Part shown: positions 10,188-19,651 of the stretch, piece by piece
Layout of the letters: each line of letters starts with the position of its first letter
Numbering within the stretch: the stretch's first letter is position 1
DNA from: JAJPKK01 sp963800215
Lineage (GTDB): Bacteria > Pseudomonadota > Alphaproteobacteria > Rhizobiales > Xanthobacteraceae
Reading direction: 5' to 3'
NCBI GenBank assembly: GCA_963800215.1
Contig: CAWCZY010000008.1
Location: 62,001-126,000 of the forward strand
DNA: 64,000 nucleotides
Notes under the pieces: generated by a model
Told to the model about the DNA's origin: nothing
The model's input: only the letters and a program-made list of their open reading frames with translations
The model's database searches: none
Program-made: the position numbers and the translations under genes

Positions 10188-11451
10188 ACGAGATCGCACA
10201 ATTCCCGGCCCGCGAGCGTGCGCACCTGACGGCGCCGGTCGATCGTGGGACCGAACCGGCGCCGCTGCCGCCCGGACAGACCGGCCGGCGCCGCGGGGGA
10301 TGGCCGCTCGGAGCCGCCGCGGTGCTCTTGCTCGCCGGCGGACTCGGCTATGGCGGGTGGCAGGACTACGCGCAGCGCCAGCGAGGTCGCGGCGGCGGCA
10401 CAGCAGCAGCGCGACTTCGTCCCCGACGTGCAGGTGGGACAGGTGCGCCCGAGCGGCGCCACCATGCAGGTGACGCTGCCCGGCACGACCTTCGCTTACG
10501 AAGTCGGCGAACATCTATGCCCGCGCCAACGGCTACATCCTGAAGCGAAACGTCGACATCGGCGATCACGTGAAGGCCGGCGATCTCCTGGCGGAACTGA
10601 CCGCTCCCGAGCTCGATCACCAGATCTCCCAGGCCCAGGCGACGCTGGTCCAGACCCAGGCGACGTTGCGGCAGAACCAGGCCGGCAAGCAGCTCGCCCA
10701 AGTGACCAATGACCGCATCGGCACCCTGGTCAAGCAGGGGTGGGCCACCACTCAGCTCGGTGACACCGACCGCCTCAGCCTCGAGGCCCAGGACGCCGCG
10801 GTCGGCGTTGCCCAGGCCAACATCGCCGCTCAGGAGAGCCTGATCAAGGTCCTCACCCAGCAGAAGGCGTATCAGCGGGTGGTCGCTCCGTTCGATGGTG
10901 TCATCACGCAACGGGCCGTCGACGTCGGCAGCCTGGTGCAGGCCGGCAGCACCTTCATGTTCACCCTGATGCACAGCCACATCATCCGCACCCAGGTCTT
11001 CGTGCCCCAGGACCAGGCATTCGGGCTCGCGCCGGGGGTCAAGGCGGTCATTCGGGTGCCGGAGATGCCCGACCGGACTTTCCCCGGCGAGGTGACGCGG
11101 ATCGCCGATGCCCTGCAACAGGGGACACGGACCCTGCTGGTCGAGATCGACGTTCCCAATCCCGATGGAGCGTTGACGCCCGGAATTTATTGCACGGTGG
11201 AGCTCCAGATTCCGCGCAAGACCCCCTCGTTGCTGATCCCGGCGAATGCCATCATTTTCAATCACGACGGCCTGCAAGTGGCCGTGGTGCAGAACGGTAT
11301 CGTCCATATGCAGAAGATATCGGTCGCGCGCGACCTCGGAACGCAGGTCGAGGTGCGCGACGGCGTGAAAGCCGGAGACCAAGTGGTCCTCAATCCGACG
11401 GTCGACCTCATGGATGGCAGCCGGGTGCGGCCGCGGGCGCCGGCGGCATAG
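10184..11451 (+). CDS. HlyD/MFP periplasmic adaptor of the RND pump (two frame breaks)
   Basis: Membrane-fusion protein that would link the preceding RND permease to an outer-membrane channel. Residues ~37-58 form the N-terminal anchor (GAAAVLLLAGGLGYGGW). The lipoyl halves (ANIYARANGYILKR and FDGVITQRAVDVGS) flank a Gln-rich helical hairpin of ~80 residues, followed by beta-barrel and membrane-proximal segments up to VRPRAPAA. Surplus bases near 10378 and 10508 shift the frame twice; without them the protein is 421 residues. ATGA overlap with the permease indicates one operon. A strong hairpin follows the stop. Confidence 0.87.
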
Positions 11452-11454
11452 AGA

Positions 11455-11518
11455 ATGATCCCGAAAAGTTGGAGACTTTTCGGGATCATGCTCAGACTAA
11501 AGGAGATTGAGCGCTATC
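11455..11518. repeat. Hairpin plus dispersed-repeat core (copy 1)
   Basis: 11455-11489 is an inverted repeat with 15 perfect base pairs (ATGATCCCGAAAAGT and its complement) around a TGGA loop. No T-run follows, so it is not a classical intrinsic terminator. The adjoining stretch 11487-11518 (CATGCTCAGACTAAAGGAG...) closely matches 40857-40890, pointing to a dispersed repeat family of the kind common between genes in Rhizobiales. It could still stop transcription or protect the 3' end of the pump mRNA. Confidence 0.7.
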
Positions 11519-11556
11519 AAATATGTGCGCTTGTGGGTCTTCGGCGTGCCGAACCC

Positions 11557-12600
11557 TCAGGCGGCAAGCTGGTCGGGCGGCGCCATGAACTCCGGTCCGA
11601 CCGGATTCTTGATCGTATCGTGAAGAATGCGCTCGATCTCCGTCATGGCATCGGCGTCGATATGCCAGCCCATGGCCTCGCGGACGGCCGCGAGCTGATC
11701 GGGCCGCCGCGCACCCCACAGGGCGACATTCGCGTCGCCGCGATCGAGCACCCAGCGAACGGCGAGATGGATCACTCCCTTGCCGTAGTTGTCGTGGGCG
11801 AAGCGATCGAGCGCTTCGACCGCGGCGAGATACTGCGCAAAGCGCGGCGCCTGAAATTTCGGGTCGTTTTTGCGCAGGTCGTCGCCGGTGAAGCGGCTAT
11901 TGATGGTCATCTTCCCCGAGAGAAGCCCGCGGCAAAGCGAACCGTAGGCGAGCATCACGAGGCGATGCTCGCGACAATAGGGAATGACGTCCCGTTCGAC
12001 GGCGCGCTCGAACAGGTTGTAAGGCGGCTGCGCCGCATGCAGCGGCGCCGCGGCGCGAAATTCATCCATCTGGGCCGGACTGAAATTGCTGACGCCGATC
12101 GCCCGGATTTTTCCCGCGCGATGGAGTTCCGCCATGGCCGCCGCGGTCTCCGCGATGGGCGTTCCCGGATCGGGCCAGTGCACCTGGTAGAGGTCGATCA
12201 CGTCGGTTTGCAAGCGCCGCAGGGAATCCTCGACCTCCTTCATGATCCGCGTCCGGCTGCCATTGCGGAAGGGCGCGCCGTCGCGCCAATCGAGGCCGAC
12301 CTTGGTCGCGATGACCGCGCGATTCCGGCGCCCGTCCTGCGCCAAGGCCTTGCCGAGAATTTCCTCGGACCTGCCGAAGCCATAGACCGGCGCGGTGTCG
12401 AACAGGGTGATGCCCCGCTCGAGCGCCTCGTGGATCGTACGGATCGACTGCACGTCATCGGTGCCGCCCCACATCCACCCTCCGATCGCCCAAGTGCCCA
12501 AGCCGATGCGGGAGACCACGAGCGATGTGCCCGTGATTTCGATGGTCTCCATGCGCGAGCCGGGCGATCCGGGCTGCGTAGCGATAACTGGTGAGGTCAT
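11557..12600 (-). CDS. Aldo/keto reductase
   Basis: NAD(P)H-dependent oxidoreductase with the TIM-barrel AKR fold, 347 residues. ETIEITGTSLVVSRIGLGTW is the usual first strand, FDTAPVYGFGRSEEILG carries the catalytic Asp/Tyr, VIATKVGLDW the Lys, and YQVHWPD the His. GVSNFSPAQM is the conserved AKR motif. The upstream open frame reaches 12735, but AAAGGAAAT sits correctly before the ATG at 12600 and homology starts there. It is tandem with the AraC-type regulator gene upstream on the same strand, across a 219-base gap. The substrate cannot be told from sequence; it belongs to the group annotated as general stress or pyridoxal-type AKRs. Confidence 0.88.
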   Translation of the reverse strand: MTSPVIATQPGSPGSRMETIEITGTSLVVSRIGLGTWAIGGWMWGGTDDVQSIRTIHEALERGITLFDTAPVYGFGRSEEILGKALAQDGRRNRAVIATKVGLDWRDGAPFRNGSRTRIMKEVEDSLRRLQTDVIDLYQVHWPDPGTPIAETAAAMAELHRAGKIRAIGVSNFSPAQMDEFRAAAPLHAAQPPYNLFERAVERDVIPYCREHRLVMLAYGSLCRGLLSGKMTINSRFTGDDLRKNDPKFQAPRFAQYLAAVEALDRFAHDNYGKGVIHLAVRWVLDRGDANVALWGARRPDQLAAVREAMGWHIDADAMTEIERILHDTIKNPVGPEFMAPPDQLAA

Positions 12601-12819
12601 ATCCGATTTCCTTTGTACTGGGTTGCATGGCTCGAAGCAGACCCGAAGAATGCAAACCCGATCGCCGCGGAGGACCGTTAGACGGCGCGGCACCGCCGGA
12701 ACCGCTGCGAAGAACCGCGAGCTGTCGCCACTCAATATAGCGATGGAGCACGACGTCGCTTGTTGCGCTTTGCGGTGCCCCGCTCGCTATTGCGTAAAGC
12801 TGCGGTCCACATGGGATTC

Positions 12820-13746
12820 TCAGGCGACGCCGCGGCGGTAGTCGGACGGGGTGACCCCGACCGAACGGCGAAACGAGGTCGTGAACGAGCTCGTCTCGGC
12901 AAAACCGAGCATCATCCCGACCTCCGTCACCGACCGTGCCGGGATTTCCAGCAGCGCCTTGGCACGCTCCATTCGGCGGCTCATATGATAGCGATGCGGC
13001 GGCATGCCGAACGAGTGCTTGAACGCCCGCGCAAAATGGAAGCGGCTCAACTGCGCGGCGTCCGCGAGCTCTTGCAGCGTGATTTCCTCGTCCAAGTGAT
13101 CCTCAATGTAATCGGAGACCCGCTTTTTTTGCCACCCGGCAAGTCCGCCTCGAAACGCCGCCGCGGCCGGACCACCGCGATGCATTCGGACGAGCTCATG
13201 AGCAAGCACGAGACCTAGCGCTTCCGCATAACCGGACGATCCCGGATTTTCGACCTGCGCCTTCAGTTTGAGGGCGGTTTCCCAGATGTCGCGGTCGAAA
13301 AAGAACAGCCTGGGCTTGAAGTCGATTTCGGAGAAGCGCAACTCCGGATCGACCAGGGGCCCGGCCGGATCGATGTACAGATAGGTGCAGCGCGCCAGCA
13401 CGCGCGGATTTTGCCAGCCATGAAAGCAGTGTCCCGCAGGGATGAAGCTCAATTTCCGGCTGAACTCACGCTGGGTCGATTTCTGGAAGCCTTCCACGAC
13501 GGTTTCGCCATCGTCGCGTTCGGCCCGCTCCGAAGCGATCACAATGTGGTACGGCGACTTCACGCCATATTCGAATCGGTCCAGGCGCGTAATTTCAACC
13601 GTATCGCCATGGATGCCGTCCCATGTGGCCATGCGTCGCCGGACCATGTCGGCGGGCGAAAACCTGACCCCAGCCACGGCATCCTTGGCGGCCTCGAATT
13701 TGGAAGGGTGAAGCTGGGCAGGCTGGAGTTGGATAGAGTTCCTCAT
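12820..13746 (-). CDS. AraC-family transcriptional regulator
   Basis: 308 residues. The C-terminal ~100 residues hold the two helix-turn-helix units: ITLQELADAAQLSRFHFARAF and, after RMERAKALLE, SVTEVGMMLGFAETSSFTTSFRR, ending GVTPSDYRR as in typical AraC/XylS proteins. The N-terminal part has a cupin-like sensing region without a recognisable ligand. GGAGAACAGTCATC before the ATG is a good ribosome binding site. It probably controls the aldo/keto reductase just downstream and/or itself. The ligand is unknown. Confidence 0.9.
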   Translation of the reverse strand: MRNSIQLQPAQLHPSKFEAAKDAVAGVRFSPADMVRRRMATWDGIHGDTVEITRLDRFEYGVKSPYHIVIASERAERDDGETVVEGFQKSTQREFSRKLSFIPAGHCFHGWQNPRVLARCTYLYIDPAGPLVDPELRFSEIDFKPRLFFFDRDIWETALKLKAQVENPGSSGYAEALGLVLAHELVRMHRGGPAAAAFRGGLAGWQKKRVSDYIEDHLDEEITLQELADAAQLSRFHFARAFKHSFGMPPHRYHMSRRMERAKALLEIPARSVTEVGMMLGFAETSSFTTSFRRSVGVTPSDYRRGVA

Positions 13747-13971
13747 GATGACTGTTCTCCTATGCCGTCAGTCGGCTTTCCTCCAGCATTCCCTCCGGGA
13801 TTTAACGCTTTGCGCTTTGCGCTCGTGGTCGCATGCAGATGGAACGGCTGCTCGATTAAACAAGATCGGCCGGTCAGCGGTTCCGTTCACAATTTCGCGC
13901 GCGCTTACATATTAATTTTGAGCTCCATCGTATTAATATCGTGGTGCTTTTTAATCATTGTAACCATCCGG

Positions 13972-14226
13972 CTAACAGGATCCTCCGCCGCATTCCTGCG
14001 GATAGGGTCCACGATCGGGATTTCCCCAATCATAACCGGAATCCGGATTCGGGGCTCGATCCGGAGCAAAGCCATAATCAGGCGCGGTCATACGATGGTG
14101 GCGACTCGGAGCATGTGCCGCAACCGTGGCTGCGCCAGACGCCGTGGGGACGACGACTACGCCAATAAGCACGGCGAACGCCGCCCCCAGCACGATCAAA
14201 TCCGCCAAGCCGACTTTCGTGGACAT
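13972..14226 (-). CDS. Small secreted or membrane-anchored hypothetical protein
   Basis: 84 residues, no known family. The N-terminus MSTKVGLADLIVLGAAFAVL followed by IGVVVVPTASGAA is a signal peptide or single membrane helix. The remainder is rich in His, Pro, Tyr, Asp and Gly (HHRMTAPDYGFAPDR, DSGYDWGNPDRGPYPQE), like many short periplasmic proteins of Bradyrhizobium relatives. GGAGGAG seven bases before the ATG strongly supports this start over the longer open frame that begins at 14448. Confidence 0.6.
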   Translation of the reverse strand: MSTKVGLADLIVLGAAFAVLIGVVVVPTASGAATVAAHAPSRHHRMTAPDYGFAPDRAPNPDSGYDWGNPDRGPYPQECGGGSC

Positions 14227-14538
14227 GTTCTGGTCTCCTCCACAGGATGGTGTCGAGAGATCAGATGGAGCTTGAACACGTCTTCCGCTGTTTCCGCATT
14301 GCCTGGTGTTGGCGAGTATTGCGTAGATCTGAATGCATTGTTTGGGCCACCGGGCCAAAACCCGATTTGACAAATTAGGTGGGCTGGGTTGCGCCCTCCG
14401 CAGGCACCGGGATGAGAGTTTCCCAGTTGCCGAGCGTGACGACGGCAAGGCCCGCCGAAATGCCTTGCCGGTTAGTCACGAGAACTTCGCATTCCAAGGA
14501 ATGAATAGCCACTTCGGTCAAAAACGAGGGTACACGCC
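14227..14538. other. Intergenic stretch, nothing recognised
   Basis: About 312 bases between divergent small genes. Both strands carry only short non-conserved open frames. It must contain the promoter of the small secreted protein gene; no clear -35/-10 pair, repeat or RNA fold stood out. Confidence 0.4.
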
Positions 14539-14898
14539 ATGAGATATGATCATATCCGCCTTGCACGAGTTGCACGGGTCGTTGCGTAGGCGTTGCCGAT
14601 CATTGGACTTTTGTCGGCCGCCGGTTTGCCGATCGGTGCGCGGACGCTGAGCGGAGCGCCTGCTTCGCGGACGCAAGCATGCCCCGACGACGACAGCGGG
14701 ATCGCGCTACCGCCCGGATTTTGTGCAATCGTGTTCGCGGACTATATCGGCCACGCCCGGTATCTCGTCGGCGGCGTGCCAAACCCCAAGGACTACGGAA
14801 GCCCGATGCCTCCCAAGGGCGGCGCACAGCTCTCCGGCTCCGACGTCAGCGCAGTGGCGGCCTATATTTGGGCGCACGGTCACCAGGCTGCGCGTTGA
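14539..14898 (+). pseudogene. Internally deleted quinoprotein sugar dehydrogenase-cytochrome c fusion
   Basis: The N-terminal piece CPDDDSGIALPPGFCAIVF and ADYIGHARYLV matches the mature start of sorbosone/glucose dehydrogenase-type PQQ beta-propeller proteins. It is joined without a gap to the last ~35 residues of a class I cytochrome c domain (YGSPMPPKGGAQLSGSDVSA then VAAYIWA, including the Met axial ligand), with no CxxCH left. So roughly a whole propeller and most of the cytochrome are missing. The upstream signal-peptide frame from the ATG at 14539 is interrupted by an in-frame TAG at 14587, and the remaining frame would have to start at a TTG. A periplasmic electron-transfer dehydrogenase was lost here. 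Confidence 0.65.
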
Positions 14899-15030
14899 AC
14901 GGGAACCAAAGGCGAAAAAAGAACTCGACGCGAAGCGTTCCAAGTCCCAATTTCGGCGGCGCCGCATTTGTGCGGCGCCTGATCCGTAAAGACGGAGGCG
15001 AACGGACTGACGCGATAACCGAGGGACACC

Positions 15031-15501
15031 ATGTCGAACGCCCGACCGCCGCTGCCGCCCTTCACCCGCGCGACTGCCATTCAGAAAGTACGTATCGCCG
15101 AAGACGGCTGGAACGGCCGCGATCCCAATCGCGTCTCGCTCGCCTATTCGATCGACAGCTATTGGCGAAACCGCGCCGAGTTCATTCAGGGGCGGCCGGC
15201 GATCGTCGAATTCCTGACGAGGAAATGGGCCCGGGAACTCGACTACCGGCTGATCAAGGAACTCTGGACCTTCACCGAGGACCGGATCGCGGTCCGGTTC
15301 GCCTATGAGTGGCACGACGATGCCGGCAACTGGTTCCGTTCCTACGGCAACGAGAACTGGGAATTCGGTGACGACGGCCTGATGCGGCGGCGACTGGCCA
15401 GCATCAACGACTTGCCGATCAAGGAGGCCGACCGCAAGTATTTCTGGCCGCTCGGGCCCCGCCCCGCGGACCATCCGGGCCTGTCCGAACTGGGATTTTG
15501 A
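15031..15501 (+). CDS. DUF1348 family protein (NTF2/SnoaL-like)
   Basis: 156 residues, the usual length of DUF1348. Seen: AYSIDSYWRNRAEFIQGR, EFLTRKWARELDYRLIKELW and FAYEWHDDAGNWFRSYGNENW, all characteristic of this family of small cytosolic cone-shaped NTF2-like folds. GGGACACC precedes the ATG. The biochemical role of the family is unknown. Neighbours (decayed quinoprotein, small secreted protein) give no clear pathway. Confidence 0.85.
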   Translation: MSNARPPLPPFTRATAIQKVRIAEDGWNGRDPNRVSLAYSIDSYWRNRAEFIQGRPAIVEFLTRKWARELDYRLIKELWTFTEDRIAVRFAYEWHDDAGNWFRSYGNENWEFGDDGLMRRRLASINDLPIKEADRKYFWPLGPRPADHPGLSELGF

Positions 15502-15513
15502 CGCTCGGCGAAA

Positions 15514-15778
15514 TCAGCCGAAGCGGCCGGGCGGCACGCGCCGCCCCGCCGCATCGATGACGGGCCTACCGTTCGCCACCGCCCAATTGAAAGTCCGGGT
15601 TTTCGTTGTTGTTGTACTCATAGCCCGGGGCCGAGTAGTAACGTCCCGCCGCATAGGGATGCACGGCGGACGACCGGTGCTGATGCAAACCGCGCGTGTA
15701 GGCATCCCGAGGCGACTGGGCGAAAGCCGGCGCCGCCAAGAGAGTACCGAGAGCGACTAGAGCGAGAAGCTTTTTCAT
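15514..15778 (-). CDS. Small secreted protein with Sec signal peptide
   Basis: The ATG at 15778 opens with MKKLLALVALGTLLAAPAFA, an ideal signal peptide cut after AFA. The mature part is Tyr/His/Asn-rich (YYSAPGYEYNNNENPDFQL). The first frame stops at 15566, giving 70 residues. Another frame goes on to 15514 with NGRPVIDAAGRRVPPGRFG, a better C-terminus. One surplus base near 15582 would join them into an ~87-residue protein. Many Bradyrhizobium-type genomes carry families of such short exported proteins of unknown role. Only the N-terminal part is certain. Confidence 0.65.
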
Positions 15779-16321
15779 GGATTTTCTCCGGTTTCGAGAC
15801 GGTCAGCCGGCGTTGCATCTCGTGTTCTCTCGATCGATCACCTTGCGGTGATGCAGCGGACCAACGACGTCCGCTCGGCTGACAACGATCGAAGTGGGAC
15901 CGGTCCCCGCATTTTGCTTCCGTGGCCTTGCTCGAAATGGAGCGATCTTGCGCATATCGAACCAGCCGCACGCGGTATGTTGCAATCCTCCAATCGGGCA
16001 TATCGTTTGCGGTGCTGCAGATTAAAGTTTCAGCATCCGGTCGCTTCGATGTGCCCTTGACGAAAATTGTCCTGATCGTGCCTGCGATTTTTTTGCCGAA
16101 TTTTTCGACTGGTGGTATTTTCACAGCCGCGAGCGCCCGCGCTCGCATGCGAATGAACAAATCGGCAGGCAATCCTTCAAATCCGCTCGAGCGTGATTAA
16201 ATGGTTTCTGCTCGATGGGACTGCGTGGCTTCCAGTTCGCGCAACTCCGCATCGGGCGCAGATTTGGCCGCGCGCCATCTTCCGCGCGTCCATGCCGAAG
16301 TCGATACCCCCGGAGACTCCC
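15779..16321. other. 543-base region upstream of the molybdenum hydroxylase, no gene recognised
   Basis: Short open frames on both strands (for example 15922-16200) show no known motif and no good ribosome binding site. The region holds the promoter of the small secreted protein gene and, on the other side, of the oxidoreductase operon. No repeat or RNA structure was identified. Confidence 0.4.
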
Positions 16322-16801
16322 ATGGCGTACACCATAAAAATCAATGGAATCGATCATACCGTCGATGTCGATGACGACACCCCGCTGTTGTGGGTGATCC
16401 GCGACGTGCTGGGGATGACCGGCACGAAATTCGGATGCGGCATGGCGCTGTGCGGCGCCTGCACGGTCCACATGGAAGGCAGCCCGATCCGCTCCTGCAT
16501 CACCACCATCGATAGCGTCGGCACCGCGGCGATAACCACCATCGAGGCCATCGGCGACACGCCGGTCGGCCAGAGGATCCAGAAGGCGTGGATCGATCTC
16601 GAAGTCCCGCAATGCGGTTACTGCCAGTCCGGCCAGATCATGTCGGCTTTCGCCCTCCTGGCGGACAAGCCGCACCCGAGCGACGCCGACATAGACGATG
16701 CGATGTCCGGCAACATCTGCCGTTGCGGCACCTATGTCCGCATCCGTCAGGCCATCAAGCAGGCGGCGCAATCGACCGCACCCACCGGACAGAGGGGTTG
16801 A
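16322..16801 (+). CDS. (2Fe-2S) small subunit of an isoquinoline 1-oxidoreductase-type molybdenum hydroxylase
   Basis: Electron-transfer subunit of a periplasmic xanthine-oxidase-family enzyme, 159 residues. The plant-type ferredoxin cluster is in GTKFGCGMALCGACTVH, and the second all-helical [2Fe-2S] domain has CGYCQSGQIMSAFALL and NICRCGTYVRIRQAI. The length fits the small subunit of two-subunit enzymes (IorA-like). The open frame reaches 16193, but the ATG at 16322 follows a GGAG site and starts the domain (MAYTIKINGI). Two bases separate it from the large-subunit gene. The substrate is probably an aromatic N-heterocycle or aldehyde; this cannot be set from sequence. Confidence 0.92.
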   Translation: MAYTIKINGIDHTVDVDDDTPLLWVIRDVLGMTGTKFGCGMALCGACTVHMEGSPIRSCITTIDSVGTAAITTIEAIGDTPVGQRIQKAWIDLEVPQCGYCQSGQIMSAFALLADKPHPSDADIDDAMSGNICRCGTYVRIRQAIKQAAQSTAPTGQRG

Positions 16802-16803
16802 AC

Positions 16804-19005
16804 ATGTACCTCGATCGAAGCCCTTCACAAGCCGACCCCGCGACTGCGACGTTGCGCGCGGGCGGGCTCTCCCGCCGGGCATTCATCAAGGCCAGCGCCG
16901 CCGCGGGCGGTGGCCTGTTGCTGAGCATCGCCCTGCGCGCGCCCGACGCCGCCGCAGCCGACGTGGACGACTTTGCACCCAACGCTTTCGTCCGCATCGA
17001 TCGCGACGGCCGGGTGACGCTCATCGTCTGCCAGGTCGAGATGGGGCAAGGCACCTATACGTCGATGCCGATGCTGATCGCGGAGGAATTGGAGGTGGAC
17101 CTCACCCAGGTGCACGTCGAACATGCCCCGCCGGATGACAAGCTCTATTCCAACCCGCTGCTCGGCTTCCAGGCCACCGGCGGCTCGACGTCGGTGCCGG
17201 GTTTCTGGGACCCGCTGCGCCGCGCCGGCGCCACGGCACGCACCATGCTGGTCGCGGCAGCCGCCGATACCTGGAAGGCAGATGCCAATTCCTGCCGTGC
17301 GGAGAAGGGCGAAGTGGTCCATACGCCCACCGGCCGCAAGCTCGCCTACGGTGCGCTCGCCGCCAAGGCGGCGACGCTCACGGCGCCGGCACCCGACAAG
17401 GTCGTCCTCAAGGACCCGCGGAATTTCAAGCTGATCGGGACGCCGGCGAAGCGCCTCGACACGCCCGACAAGGTGAACGGCAAGGCGCAGTTCGGCATCG
17501 ACGTCAAGATTCCCGGCATGAGGATCGCGACCGTGGCCGCCTGTCCGGTGATCGGCGGCAAGCTCGCGCGCGTCGACAACTCCAAGGCCAAGAGCGTGAA
17601 GGGCGTGCGCCAGATCGTGCGGCTCGACAATGCGGTCGCGGTGGTCGCCGATCACATGGGCGCTGCGAAAAAGGGACTCGCGGCGCTCGACATCACCTGG
17701 GATGGCGGAGCGAACGCCCAGTTCTCCACTGTGGACCTGGTCAGTGCGCTCGACCAGGCTTCGAAGCGGCCGGGTGTCGTCGCCAAGCAGGCGGGCGACG
17801 TTGCAAAGGCCATGGCCGGTGCCGCGCGCACCGTCGAGGCGGTCTACCAGCAGCCGCTTCTCGCCCATGCCACCATGGAGCCGATCAACTGCACGGTTCA
17901 TGTCCGCCCGGACGGCTGCGATGTCTGGGTCGGCACCCAGGTCGCCGCCCGCGCTCAGGCGACCGCCGCACAGGTGACCGGCCTGCCGCTGGAGAAAGTG
18001 CGGGTCCACAACCACCTGCTCGGCGGCGGTTTCGGCCGCCGCCTCGACGTGGACAGCATCACGCAGGCCGTGCAGATCGCCCGGCGGGTGGACGGGCCGG
18101 TGAAGATCGTATGGACCCGCGAGGAAGACATCCAACACGATATCTACCGGCCGTATTATTATGATCGCCTCGCCGCCGGCCTGGACCAGACCGGCAAGCC
18201 GGTCGCGTGGAGCCATCGGGTGACCGGTTCATCGATCCTCGCGCGGTGGCTTCCGGCCGCCTTCCGCAACGGCATCGACGGCGACGCAGTGGAAGGCGCC
18301 GCCGGTCCGTATGATTTCGCCAACCTGCTTATCGATTATGTGCGGCAGGAACCGCCGGCGGGCCTGACCACGGGCTGGTGGCGCGGCGTCGGGATGACCC
18401 ACAACGCCTTCATGGTCGAAGGCTTCATCGATGAGCTCGCAGCCGCCGCCAAGCAGGATCCCGTCGCCTACCGCCGTGCCCTGCTCGACAAGGCGCCGCG
18501 GGCCAGGGCGGTGCTCGATCTCGCCGCCGAAAAGGCCGGCTGGGGCCGGCCCATGGCGGCCGGAAAGGGCCGCGGCGTTTCCCTCATCTTCGGCTTCGGC
18601 ACATATGTGGCACAGGTTGCCGAGGTCGCCGTCGGCCCGGACGGAAAGGTGCGGGTTGAACGCGTCGTCTGCGCGGTCGACTGCGGCAGGAAAGTCAACC
18701 CGGACACGGTGAAGGCCCAGGCGGAAGGCGGCACGATTTTCGGTATCACCGCCGCGCTCTATGGCGACATCACGCTCAAGAACGGCCGCGTGATGCAGGC
18801 GAATTTCGACACCTACCAAGTGCTCCGTATCGACGAAGCGCCGGCGATCGAAGTCCATCTCGTCGACAGCACCGAAGCACCGGGAGGCATGGGCGAGCCG
18901 GCGACGGCCTGCATCGCGCCGGCCGTCGTCAACGCGGTATTCGCTGCGACCGGAAAGCGCCTGCGCAAGCTGCCGATCGACCGTGCCCTGCTGAAATCGG
19001 TGTAA
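16804..19005 (+). CDS. Molybdopterin-binding large subunit, isoquinoline 1-oxidoreductase beta type
   Basis: 733 residues, the length of the two-subunit IorB/aldehyde dehydrogenase class. A twin-arginine signal (LSRRAFIKASAAAGGGLLLS) predicts export with its cofactor. Moco contacts: VCQVEMGQGTYTSMPM, the FQATGGSTSVPGF loop, HNHLLGGGFGRRL, and near the C-terminus GGMGEPATACIAPAVVNAVF with the base Glu. No FAD subunit is present, so electrons likely pass to a c-type cytochrome; the only cytochrome piece nearby is the decayed gene at 14.5-14.9 kb. It hydroxylates or oxidises an unknown substrate. Operon with the 2Fe-2S subunit. Confidence 0.93.
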   Translation: MYLDRSPSQADPATATLRAGGLSRRAFIKASAAAGGGLLLSIALRAPDAAAADVDDFAPNAFVRIDRDGRVTLIVCQVEMGQGTYTSMPMLIAEELEVDLTQVHVEHAPPDDKLYSNPLLGFQATGGSTSVPGFWDPLRRAGATARTMLVAAAADTWKADANSCRAEKGEVVHTPTGRKLAYGALAAKAATLTAPAPDKVVLKDPRNFKLIGTPAKRLDTPDKVNGKAQFGIDVKIPGMRIATVAACPVIGGKLARVDNSKAKSVKGVRQIVRLDNAVAVVADHMGAAKKGLAALDITWDGGANAQFSTVDLVSALDQASKRPGVVAKQAGDVAKAMAGAARTVEAVYQQPLLAHATMEPINCTVHVRPDGCDVWVGTQVAARAQATAAQVTGLPLEKVRVHNHLLGGGFGRRLDVDSITQAVQIARRVDGPVKIVWTREEDIQHDIYRPYYYDRLAAGLDQTGKPVAWSHRVTGSSILARWLPAAFRNGIDGDAVEGAAGPYDFANLLIDYVRQEPPAGLTTGWWRGVGMTHNAFMVEGFIDELAAAAKQDPVAYRRALLDKAPRARAVLDLAAEKAGWGRPMAAGKGRGVSLIFGFGTYVAQVAEVAVGPDGKVRVERVVCAVDCGRKVNPDTVKAQAEGGTIFGITAALYGDITLKNGRVMQANFDTYQVLRIDEAPAIEVHLVDSTEAPGGMGEPATACIAPAVVNAVFAATGKRLRKLPIDRALLKSV

Positions 19006-19113
19006 GCTCGGACTGGCGCCAGATCGCCTGTCGGGTGCAACATCGTAAGCCAAACGACCGCCGCCACGCTGCAGACGTGAGACATCTCGAATCATCCGGA
19101 AAGGACGCGTGCC

Positions 19114-19614
19114 ATGATCCTGGGCCTGTCGCTATCGACGTTTACATCGGTCCACGTCGCGTTGAGCCTGATCGGCATCGTCAGCGGCATCATCGTCTTC
19201 GCCGGCATGCTGGCCGGCAAGTGGCTCCATGCCTGGAACATCGTTTTCCTGGTGACGACAGTGGCGACGAGTGCGACCGGCTTCCTGTTTCCCACCACGG
19301 GACTTCTACCGTCCCATGTGGTCGGCATCATATCGCTGGTGGCGCTGGCGATCGCGATCGCCGCGCTTTACGGCTATCACCTGGCGGGGGCCTGGCGGCG
19401 GATCTTCGTGGCGACCGCCGCGCTGGCGCTTTACTTGAATGTCTTCGTCGCGGTGGTTCAATCATTCATGAAGATTCCGGCTGTGAAGTCGCTGGCGCCG
19501 ACCCAGTCCGAGCCGCCGTTCATCGTCGCACAGGTCGTCGTGATGGTGATATTCATCGTGGTCGGCTATCTCGCGGCGAAGCGATTCCATCCAGCCAGGG
19601 CAGCGCTGGCGTGA
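19114..19614 (+). CDS. Four-helix membrane protein, hypothetical
   Basis: 166 residues with about four hydrophobic helices (around residues 10-33, 38-62, 70-95, 128-155). Between helices 3 and 4 it has the soluble loop MKIPAVKSLAPTQSEPPF. No catalytic motif or transporter signature was recognised. A GGAAAGGA site precedes the ATG. It lies 108 bases after the molybdenum hydroxylase genes on the same strand and might be part of that transcript, but no functional link is visible. Confidence 0.65.
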   Translation: MILGLSLSTFTSVHVALSLIGIVSGIIVFAGMLAGKWLHAWNIVFLVTTVATSATGFLFPTTGLLPSHVVGIISLVALAIAIAALYGYHLAGAWRRIFVATAALALYLNVFVAVVQSFMKIPAVKSLAPTQSEPPFIVAQVVVMVIFIVVGYLAAKRFHPARAALA

Positions 19615-19651
19615 GGCCGGTGTCGCGGCGTAGCGCCGCGGCGTTCCGTTT

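Noticed and set aside
11455..11489. Intrinsic terminator after the first RND operon
   Set aside because: The stem is strong, but there is no T-run after it and the flanking core recurs elsewhere, so it is listed as a repeat.
15922..16200. 92-codon open frame upstream of the molybdenum hydroxylase
   Set aside because: No ribosome binding site, no motif, and it overlaps the expected promoter region.
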